Shown: one piece after another, positions 11,258 through 23,200 of the stretch | Numbering within the stretch: the stretch's first letter is position 1 | Layout: each line of letters starts with the position of its first letter | From: Tubulanus polymorphus | Lineage: Eukaryota; Nemertea; Palaeonemertea; Tubulaniformes; Tubulanidae | NCBI RefSeq assembly: GCF_964204645.1 | Contig: NC_134029.1 | Location: 10,470,850 to 10,534,849, forward strand | DNA length: 64,000 nucleotides | Reading direction: 5' to 3' | Made by a program: the position numbers and the translations under genes | Notes under the pieces: generated by a model | What the model saw: the letters and a program-made list of their open reading frames with translations, nothing else | Told to the model about the DNA's origin: nothing | Database searches by the model: none

Positions 11258-14200
11258 GTAGGCTATATCATTTTTACCAATAATTTGTCTGAAGTAATGC
11301 TAATGCGCGCTCAGAAAGTCATTTTACGCCAAAATGACATCATGTCTGATATTCGTTCAAGAAAAAATCTTCCTGTATCTAATTATATGTGATTAATGCC
11401 TGGTTTAAAACCAATCAAAATGAACACATTGAACCATGATTTTAATGGTCCGTTGCATTGGTGAGATCTGATGTTTTCAACAGCTATCATATGCTATCTA
11501 TTTTATGAAAATGAAAATTTCTTATAAATCCGAACTCGATTTTTGTGAAGATATGCCAAAATTGAAGCAAATTGCTGTTCTTTTTGTTTGCAGTGTTTCT
11601 GTGAAATCAAGATAGACCCGAACTGCTAGCTAGTACTATGAAATTTTTGGTGTCGTTAATACATTTTTCAGATAATTTTTCGCTGAAAAACATCCAAATT
11701 TACTCCTAGGCCTCTCTAAACCAGGGGTCTCACTCGTACCTAACTCAAATAAGGTGGCCTTTGGACTAATGTTTCTTAGATAGATCCAAGAAATATGGTA
11801 GCTGATTAAGAAAATTTCAAGAAACAAGTTTTTATGGCATGTGCCAGGTGCTTGATTTTATTTTTGAATTTGACCCAATTGGACAAGGTAGAATTTTATG
11901 ACAGAATTTCATTTTTCTGTTCACTACAGACAGTGTGCACTCCCTTCATTGGCTGGTGTATTTACACAGTATTTCTGCTCATTGAAATTAAGATTTTCTA
12001 TGAATATGAATACAACTACCACTGCCTCAATTCATCAGAGTGGAAAATGATCACAAAATACTACTACAAAAAAAATACATTTCAATTTATATACAACAAA
12101 ACTTCTGATATGATAAGGCCTAGCCTTCCATTGTATCTTTTATATGAATTTATTATCTAATAGATCAGAGTTGCCGTTTGATTTTGTTTGCTCAGGTTTG
12201 AAAGGCAATGTCTATATTGATCTTCCTCTAACCACCGTCTACAAGATCAGTGTCTAATCCATAAACCTAACATGACCACAAGTCTAAACTGTGTAGGCCT
12301 ATTACTTAATGGTCAGACGAGAGTTACTTAATGGTCAGGGCAGTCGATTGGTCTTTTATTTTTCTTTTATATACGATTATTATCACAACTTTTAAATCCA
12401 TACGTAATTTTGAACTCTAAATTATATATCAGCACAAATGTATAATTGCCATATTTAGCGTTTGTGAAAAATAACATTTGAAAACTTTAGCAAAATAGAC
12501 CCCAGCCTGAGGGCATGTTTCTTTTCTCAAACTGTTTTGAACATTCAATTTTCTCAACAAAGTCACAAGGTCCATGGACCTCTTGTATTACTTCAATTGT
12601 TGGAGCTCTTATTCCATCGCGGAGGAACATCATTGACAGTGGTTTAACTCTTTCAGTGCCCAGTCGACTTTCATTGCTTAATTGATTGGCAGGGCCTATT
12701 AGTTTGTTTTGTGGTGTTGCAAGAAACCATTTTACAGTTGCTAGCCACCATTTTTGGTTTACCTTTGTCAGCGATATGATGTTGGCATTGCGCCAATTCA
12801 TGTAAAGTCGCCGTACGTTTTTTTATGTGAGCATTTGTTTCATTGGTTCTCGGTTAAACGACGTATAATCGATGCGATTGAAGACATGGCGAACCATTGT
12901 TTTTGGCGGGAAAATTCTTAGCTCTCGCGTATAAAATTTTAATGACCTCTATTGGGGATGTCGGCTCTACGTAATGGCGTATGTTTCATTGGACTAGGTG
13001 TGAATTTCAAATGCTCATTGCTGGTGAGGATTTAATTATTTCACACATCCGGTATTGTTTCATTTTGATACCCGGTGATTGTTTTGATTGACATTGAGGT
13101 GTAAGCGAATATTCACTTACACGAGGCCTCCGCGTGCGTGCGGAGTGCTACACGACATACACACAAGCTCGTACAGTACACTACCGTACTAAGGGTGATG
13201 CTGTAACGCGTTCACGTTTGACATGAAAATAGGCTGAATAATCGTAGCAGAAGATGAGCGCTGTGTTTTCTGTTCGATAATTTGTAATAAATTATAATTT
13301 CTTGTGACCTGAAAATACTAAGCAGCAAACTATAAGGTATGTCGAGGTCTGAATATTGTAGTGGTAAATTCCAGGATTTAAAAAGATCTAATAGCCGATT
13401 TCTTCTGTACCGGTATTCAAGCTTCCGCGGCCAACATTGGAAGAGGTTTCCAAGACCCAATATTCAGCCACCCTTTGATTTGTGACATCATGTGAATTTT
13501 AGGCCATCCCAAAATAATGGTCTATTTGCCGTAACCCGACCTACACCACTTCAAAGGTACCGAGTGAAAACTTTTTTCTGGGATTCATTGAAATAAATTT
13601 TATTTTCGATAAAAACAGCCGGCCGACCCACTGCCGACGTATGAGCTACGTATGTTTGAATTCAAGTGTGCATCGTGTGAAAACATGCCTTGACATGTGG
13701 CCTAGATTAAGTTTTCCGGGAAACTGGCAGTGTTCCAATAAGCTGCCATTCATTCTAATGGTGACTATATTAAAGCTGGTTACGTAATAGCGCGCACATA
13801 TTCAATGTACTGTTTGTACTGTAACACAGAGATGACGCTCTGGACGAAGTTATAATTTTAGAATAATTCTTGAAATCTAGGCTAGGAAATTAGACAAATT
13901 TCCCGTGCACAACGTAGATAATTTTTTTGCGATATTTTTTCCATGTAAAAAAGCCCAAAGGTGAAAAATTTGTTTTTTTTTGCCCAAAAACTTTGCAAAA
14001 AATAAATTTCTACCTACCTACCGACTTATCCTGAAAAGTTGAGTCGGTGTTACGGCAAACAGACAATTATTTTGGGATGGCCTTATTTGAATATTTTTTC
14101 ATATTGTGAAACTTATTTTTTTGAAAATATAAAAAGTTTCCCTGCCGCGCCTACCTGTACCCTACAAAATTTTGGACGTGGACCGTAAACAAATGTATAT

Positions 14201-17200
14201 CTTTGGTCTTATTTGACTACAAAATAATTATTTAAGAAAGATAAAATACAATATAAACTTGTGGAACTTTAAATTCATGAATTAAAAAGATTTTTCAAGC
14301 AATGCCCTTATTCCAAACAACCTCTAGCTTTGAAGGTAAACCACACTTTGCCCATGGGCAATTTATTTTAAGGTACTTATGTCCTGTATTGTTTGGTCAT
14401 TTTTTTTCTCTTTTAAAAACCATTCGTGGTGCGTGTTTTTCCAAAATGGCGGCTAGCAACTGTAAAATGGTTTATTCAAAATGTTTGAGTTTTACAATGT
14501 TGATAAAATATTCCATTGTCAGCTCTTTTTTTATCTTAAAATAGGGATTGTCCCTGTTATTTATTTGGTTGGTAAATTTCATTCGATTTTTTGATTGTGT
14601 GTCTCCCTTACAGACCCACCACACCTGCCGGGATCGAAACAGGGGGTTTGATTACGAAATCAGAAATCGAAGTACAGATATAGTTGTGGGATCAGCGGTC
14701 AAGTTTACAGAATGTTTTGTTAAAATTGAAGTACATAATTGGGAAATTCAGGCCATTGTCAGCTCTTAGCTGAGGCTAGATACCCAATTTGTTCATGTTC
14801 ATACCTGAAATTTAGGGAATTATCAAAGAAATAGGTCATCAACTATTATTTAAGCAAATTAGCTCATTTCCATAAGATATAGGCCACTTTCAGTAAGAAA
14901 AATTATGAAAGGGTCATAGCTTACAAACTTATCAATTACCTTTAAGCTCTATCTCTTACAGTTTTCACTGTATAGAGCCCAAAAGTTACTACTGATTTTC
15001 CTACTTTTTAGTAAATGATGACGGGCACTCTCAGGGTTTTTCTCAAATCACACATGAGCACTGAAAGAGTTAATTTCTTCTACTGCGCTGTAGTGATAAT
15101 ATTACTGTGCATTGGCACAGTCACTTTATGAATGTCCATACCATATGTAACACAGTGATACACTGCTGTGGATCGCCTCTCTTAACAGCATACCTGGACA
15201 CGATTCCAAAAATTTTCTTTGAATATCTGTGGCAGGCGAAATATAGCCGTAATCACACAGAAGCTCGGGCCAAATTTGGCTAATTAGAGAGAGCGTTCAC
15301 ACGCAAACCATTCACTAGATACTAAACAATGCTCAAACAAAGCGAAGTGGATCATTTCAGGTGCCAGTTGCAATTCAATCATTTGTCTGGTGCTAAAGTT
15401 TGGCTCGGGCCTGGTCCGATGTTTTTGGTTGTGCCAAATTTGGCCCGGTCAAACAGGGTCGGGCCCATTTGGCACCCGTGTGAATAGTTGTTCAAATTAG
15501 GCCAAATTAGGTACGGACCAAAAATGCTTGTGTGATCGCGGCTTTTGTTGCTCAGCATATCAACAATATTCACTATCAACTACAATGTTGACAAAGTTTT
15601 TGAAGTCAAAAACGTCAACAGACCTAGTTTGCCACTAAATCGTTGGCGGTAAGCTATTATATTATATATTATAACAGATAACTATCTAATTATAATAATC
15701 AGATCGGCCTATTGTTTTAGGCTACCGCGTAAATATCCTACCGAGGTACTGTTAACCCTGACATACTCCAACAACTGACCTATATAGTAGTGGCGACCAT
15801 ATCTTTATCATAAACTAGACTGGTTTAGTTTTGTGCTCTCCTAAAAAAGGGAAGAGCTTAACCAGCTGCGGATTGAATTATGCCATCAAATTAATTTGCA
15901 ATGAATTTTTTTTCAACGCAACTTTGATAGTCGAAAACAATTATGGTGATAATTTTAAGAACATGGTCCCCGTAGTGCGGCAAAAATATAGATTTGAAAG
16001 TGCCCTCTGCAACAATTCGCGCTAGTCAACTTAGTTCCAATTTTGGCCGCACGGGGCGCTAAATTTGACGTCATCTTTGACAATGCGTCAAAATCATCTA
16101 CATGATAAAGCAATAAGAAGCACTCTAAAAACAGTTGTAGAAAATGTCAAACAGCAGCGATGACAGCGAAACTTTGGATTTTGAATACGGACATTCAGGA
16201 GAAATTAAACCGTATTTGTTTGAGCCGATTATCAGTGACGTTACGCAACAAACTGATGATTTTGACGCGAGTGGCAGCCAAGTGGGTCATAATGAAGCAT
16301 CTGCTATTTCAAATGAATCCGAGCCTTCTGAAGACGATATCGACAGCGAGGAAGAGTACCATCAACGTCAAGATAATAAAGACTGGTAAATCAAAATATA
16401 TATTGAAACCGGCATGTAAAGCGAGGCCGTCTTGTGATACGGGCATTGCCAGTACAGTAGTACAATACAGTTCAGTAGGCCTACGTATGTGTATACGTTG
16501 CGACCCTCGCCGCACGTGCACTGCTGTCAGGTGTAGCCAGGCTCTTATCATTCACAACCATGTCGAAATTAAAGACATGTTATTGAGAGTAAGACTTGAG
16601 TAGCGGGTACTGCAAAGATATAGTAAGGTACTGTCTCAATCACATATTTTAGATTTTCTCTACCCATCGAGCCAATATCTTTTCAGGTGTTCCTGTAGAA
16701 ACAGTTTGACCAATAATTACAACTGTTCACCTATGCAGACCCCTAGAGAATGTGTGTGCTGCAAGGAATTTGGGAACCTCGTCGATATCATCAATGAAAA
16801 CCAATCAACTTGCATCACTGAAATTCAAGGCTTTAGAGTAAACTGCCTCGATCCAGAAGTCCTCAGAGTGTCCTTTTTGAACTAGCAGCACAAGAAGGCC
16901 CTTACGATGACGACGAACCGGTTTTTAAGTAAATAAAATGATGAACTTTTCTTATATATATTTATTTACATTTTACAGTTGAATGATTAACTAAATAGAT
17001 TCTAATTTATAGACTATACAGATACATAGCCTACACAAGATTTTGTAGATGGGCATGGGGACGCCTGGGCAAGAGAAATAGAAGAATCCTGCCATCCTGC
17101 GTAGTGTCAATAATTAGACTAAAGTGGCCGGCACCAGACAATATATATACCGGTTTCCAGTGTCCTACAATTCCAGATAACTGAAACCTTGTTTTAATTC

Positions 17201-20200
17201 ATTTTATGTGTACATTCTTCATTTTATATCTGTAATTAAACTTCAATAATACTAATTTTAGATTCAGTTACTCGCTACTTTTTAGTTTACAGTCTTTTCG
17301 CAGATTTCTGTCGCTTTGCTATTTTATCCCCAGAAGCAGTTCTTTTAGTCGGAAGGTTGAACCTGCTTACCTGTGCCAAAACCACATCTTCTTTCTGGAT
17401 TTCGGATCTGTCATAAGCATCAGCAACAAAGCCCTTTTCTCTTCCTTTACTGGTCTCTAGCCGGCGATCCATTGCATCGTCCATCTTTGGTATAACTTTG
17501 CGAATATTCCATACTTCTTGAAGACAATCAGACAAATAATCTGCAAATATAACAATCATTTACTTTTAGGTTTTTATTCAGTTTCATTATGTATGCAGCT
17601 GCATTCACTTCATTTGAAAAGATGTTTTGAATAGATTTTTTAAAATTGGAACACCATGGCCAACAGATGTATGTTGTCGGAACTTTCACCTCTTTTGCCA
17701 CAGGCATACCCTTCTTCCACTTAGGGTAAAACAGCTGATATTGAAGTGTTCCATCCCTGGTACAAGCTTGGTCCCTTCCACGATTTTCATTGCAATGCAA
17801 CGCCGACAGTTGCAATCTATAAACAGAAAACATGTGTCAAAAAAGAGTACAGTAATACTGATTATCCACCGCCCTTGAACACTGACACTCAAATCTTGGT
17901 ACATGTATGTAATTGAAGGTGGAAGTGAGTGTTAAACAACCAAAAGTTAAGAGTACAGAATCCCATTATTTATTTTAAGACAAAGCTAAATGAACTACTC
18001 TGAATTACCTGGCATTCATTGAATCGTAAAAATAATGTAATGATTTTGGAGCGAAGTAAATCACTACTCTGTGGAAGGACTCCAATGATGATGTCTGCGC
18101 TCTTGGTGAGATTTTTCCGACATCTGCTTGTAGGTATTTGTTCAGCACAATCCCTTTCAAAACTTAGTGCACAGCAGATCCTAAAAGTTAAAGTTATTAT
18201 TTGTTAGCTAGAGGGAGACTTATGCGCTCTAAATTCAAACGAAATTTAAGGCCATTACCTTTTTTGATACAGTGTCTTGCTTCAAGAGCCCCATGGATAC
18301 AATTCTTAAAAATGTTTCCCTTCATAGCCTTCATGCACATCAGAAACGTGATTGACGATCGATTTCCACTTGTCAATTACAACATCTGCCTGTCCATCAC
18401 TACTTGCCGCACACCAGTACATGTGATTGCTGACTGACCGTGACCATTCTACCAGGATTTGAAATTTTTTCTTCTTTGCTTGCAATTCAATCTTCTTAAA
18501 CACAGCTGAAAATTTCCCATGTGATCTTTTTATTGAAATCAATATGAGTTCACAACTGGAGTCACAAAATTAAATATGATTTTTACCTTTAGCAAGATGC
18601 ATACACATTTCTTCTCATCACAAAAGCCTGGTGGGTTTTTTAAGATTGTCTGTCCTTTTAATCTCTTCATTTGGGTTTTGACCTGTAAGATTGGGGTGTG
18701 ATAACTCTTTATCGTCAAAAAGTTTCTGTCTATATTATGTCTGGTTTAATTACTCCGCAGTTTATTGAATTGGAAACATAAACATTTGAAAACCACCCTC
18801 TTAGAAATCGGTTACTATTTAAGAGTAGACACTAGTAATAGTCACTCTTATAAGTAGCCGTTTTGACAAAGGTTACTAATAGTTACTATCCATTTGTAAA
18901 TGTATGGTTCCCATAGTCTACCTTTTCTAGAATGTACACTTTCAAAACTACACTGTTCAGAAAGTATACTATTTCAGAGTATACGGTACGAATCGTAGAC
19001 TCTGAATACCACATGTTTTACAACCAGAGACTTTCGAAAACCAACCGTTTCAGAAAGTATACTATTTAAAAGTGTACAATACGAATCGTAGACTCTGAAT
19101 ACCACATGTTTTACAACCGGAGACTTTCGAAAACCAACCGTTTCAGAAAGTATACTATTTAAAAGTGTACAATACGAATCGTAGACTCTGAATACCACAT
19201 GTTTTACAACCAGAGACTTTCGAGAACCAACTGTTTCAGAAAGTGTACTATTTGAAAGTGACTATTCTAAAACATATACTACTGGAAAAGTGGCTGATAT
19301 CATTAATTGCTTATTGTTCTCAAGTGGCTACTAAGTAAAAGTAGACGTTTTAGCTCAAAAGTGGGATAGACATGTTCTTGGATTCAGCCTTTCATTTATC
19401 ATAAAAGCAGCATTTTTGGGATTTGATGGCATTTGCCTTTTAAGAATTTGTAACGCATTACCTCTCAGGAGTTTTACTGTGTATTGCCTATCTTTCCTCT
19501 GAAATATCTGGGAAAAGCCTCATTTATCATGATACAGAATAGCCTATTTCCAGTTGATTTTTATCAGTTACAAGTTTGTGTGATTTTTTAGTAAACGCAA
19601 AGGGCTCTCGTATGATGTAACATTTGATGAAGTGCACTAACGAAATCATGACTTTTTGACCCTTTATAGCATCGAAAATCCAACAGACGATACCAATAAT
19701 AACCAGGACGTATTTCGCTCTTGATATATGCTCGATTTCGTTCCTTTATTTGTTCCAAACAGTACAGTTGTTCCAACCAATTGTAACACTAACAGTAATG
19801 GTACACACAGTAGCTCCACATACAAAACACTGCAGCCGCTGTTTACATTATTCAAGCTCCGAATATCGAGATTTCTAGAAAAATACAAAATGACCTTAAA
19901 AATCCGAAAGGTTTAACATCTTTAAATCTCAATATAATCTAAAATAAACTTACAAACATGATACGATCTCCTGGCTCATATAACTTCAGAAAAAACAACA
20001 TGTTCTGCCCTGCAGCTATACTTCCGGAGCAGGGAGCACCATAAAAGGGGGCGCCACCATACATTTTGGCATCAACATACCCTCCCCCTTATGGGCACCC
20101 AGTCCCTTAACACTCAAAATCCTAAATTGATTCTACCATAATAACTAACACACATTTACCAAAGCGCCACCTTTCTTAAGTAAAGGAAACTTATCATTGC

Positions 20201-23200
20201 CCCTGAAGTGCTTATAAATCATTTGATAAAAATGAACAATACAACAAAAAACTAAAATTTAACATACTAGAACAACTAAATGCAATTACAGTGGAAAACA
20301 ATCAACCCGGTTATACATAAATGCGTATGCAATTATTCATCCAATTCAAGTAATACTAATTTGTCCACAGGCCAGATCAACTCATTATCCTTAGTTTTTA
20401 ATAATACGCTTCTTACTAATCCGTCACTACCAAGAAACTCTTGAATTACTTTGCCTAACGGCCAGTTACACCTAGCAGCAGTATCATCTTTGATTAACAC
20501 AATATCGCCAGTGACTATATTTCTCCTGGGATTATGCCATTTTTGACGTTCTTGCATGAGGGGCAGATATTCCTTATTCCACCGACGCCAAAAAATGTTA
20601 GCTAAGTATTGTACCTGTCGCCATCTGCGACGCACATATATATCTGTATCAATGAAGATACCAGGTGGCAAGGTTTCACCAGGGCACAGTAATAAGAGGT
20701 GATTAGGTGTTAAAGCATGTATATCATCTTTGTTATCAGAAACATGGGTTAATGGACGGCTATTGACAACACTTTCAACCTCGCACATAAGCTTCTGCAA
20801 ACTTTCATCAGTCAACGTCTGCTGACACAGCAGAGCACCCAGTATTTTCCTTATGGATGCATCTTCCGGATGCATCTTACCCAGACGCCACCTAAATGGC
20901 TACCAGCAGGCGGGTTAAACTTCCAATTTATTTCCCGCTGAAGCAAGAAATTGGACACTTCCTGTTGATTCCAATTTGAAATACAAATCTTGAGTTCTCT
21001 CTCAGCCCCCACAAAATTAGAGCCGTTGTCACATCGGATCGACTCCGGTGAACCTCTACGGGCAATAAATCTCATCAAACCGTTTATAAAGGAAGGTGTA
21101 TCCATACTATGCAAAACTTCAATATGTATTGCACGACAAGCCAGACAAGTAAAGATACAACCGTACCGTTTTAACTGACTGCGACCGATTTTGACCATAA
21201 AAGGTCCGAACAGATCTACACCGACATTAGTGAATGGAGGTTTATCGGGTGTTACCCTGTCAGCGGGTAAATTAGCCATCTTTTGACCATGCACTGCACC
21301 TTGTCGTTTAATACAGTCTACACAACTACACAAGGCAGATCTCACTAGTGAGTTACCACGCGTTATCCAGAATTTCCCTCTAATAGCCGCCAAAACATGA
21401 TTCCTACCAGAATCACAGGGACTTGTCACGATTGATAATGGATGAGACCAATGATGGGGGTACCAGTATCCCTGCAACTGTATAATAAAATAACAAGGGT
21501 GGCAAAAAATTTTCAATCTGACAATGACTTCTCCACTTCAATCGACTGTACTTCCAAAAATTCTCATCCGATTCGCATGAAATAAGCTTTAATACAACCT
21601 AGAAGACTTTCTGTTTCCAACGAGCCTTTAAACACCACTCTACGACAATTATCTCACAACGAAATCATCGTTTTTTGATGAGAGATAGCTCAAAATGGAG
21701 GTGTACCGATTCTGTGGTGGACAGCTAAATGGCAGTTTTTTTCACTTCAAACGATGATTTCTATGTGAGATCTTAGAGATAACCCCCACAAACCATACAT
21801 TTTTTAAAACTACGCGGTCATACCTGGACGCTAATCTCATTTATTTGTTTAATCCACGCGATGGGTGAGCTCACAAGCTCAAAATCGAAAATGAGGACGA
21901 ACACGGCGTTCAACTTGTCATCAACTGGGCGGCCATTAATCACGTGATATCGTAGTAACGGGCTGAATATTTCACGCGCATTGATTGGCTTAGAGATTTC
22001 GAAAAAACATTACAAAATTTATTAACAAAGTTCTGATAATTAATAAAATATCCGTATTATGAAAATATAGTGCAACATTCGTCTGAGGGGTGGTATTATT
22101 TGCAAATATTTCCTTTTTTCAAGTCTACAGACGTAGACTTGCCGCGGTCTATCAACATAGCACGAAGTGTTCTCATTGGTCAGAAGTTTCAATGACGTCA
22201 TTACGCACGAAATTCAAAATCTGAAAATCGAAAATTCGTCACGCTGTTGGGCGATTGAGATGACTGCCTGACTACTACATGTTTGTAGATTATAAATTAT
22301 AATGACATCGGCTATAGTTTCATGGTCAGTATAATCTGAAATATAATGACTTAGCAGGCCTCTAACTTGGCCTAGGCCTAATAAAAAATTATCAGTCCAA
22401 ATTTGTGCAAATTAAAAACATAATACGGTACACAAGCAACGCCAGTCGCGGTGCGTGGCGGGTGTAGGGCCTACCTGAAATAAAAGCAGGGTGCAGAGCC
22501 TAAATGTCTATTTCAACTTGACTTGGGGAAAGGACTTTAGGTGGCCCAGCTCAGTCAGTTTTTTACGTGGTAGGCCTACATCAGGCAAACCTGGTCTTTA
22601 GACAACTTTACTTTTAAAGGAACAGGAATGGACTGGCAGTTGTAAACTAAAACATTGTTTTTAAATAGGCCCACATTTTACACTGTAGTAGTAAGGCCGG
22701 CCTAGCCCAAGGATTGCAAAAAGGACTTCTTCATCGAATGGGGTTGATTGAATAAAGAAAAGTGACTCCATGATTTGAATGTTTAACAACGTGTTTCCAT
22801 TCCATACCTAACCATGATTAGGCCTAGGCCTAGATGAAAATAGCTTCAGTTGGTAGGCGCGGCATGGAGGCATAGGCCTTTAACCACCTGCGGCTGCATC
22901 AGGTAGGCTATTTACCGCCTTACGTATGCAGACCTGCCACCTATGACATTATATGACATTATTAGGCCTTTAGGCCTAGGCCTAGATAATTTTGTCAAAA
23001 TAGGTAAGAAAAATAGGCCTAGACCTAAATGATCCAGGATCACCATTTTGGGAAGGCCTAATATTTGATTCAATATAAGTTCTTTTTTATATTCTAGGTT
23101 ATCACTAAATCTGATTGAGGATGAAACTTCACCAGGAGTACCAGTGCAAACTGTATACTTGCATTATCAAGAAAGCTGCCTGTCATCTGGTACATCGCCG

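Noticed and set aside
11834-12160. 108-codon open frame on the + strand
   Set aside because: Low-complexity aromatic and Asn-rich translation without homology; intronic chance frame.
12487-12801. 104-codon open frame on the - strand
   Set aside because: No recognisable domain. Part of it lies in a dispersed repeat that recurs inverted near 14450.
14600-14660. tRNA-like GGGATCGAAACAGGGG segment
   Set aside because: No A box at proper distance and no stem pairing.
18958-19258. CRISPR-like array
   Set aside because: Units are contiguous 93-bp repeats without unique spacers in a eukaryotic intron; a minisatellite. The 60-bp and 31-bp arrays are rejected for the same reason.
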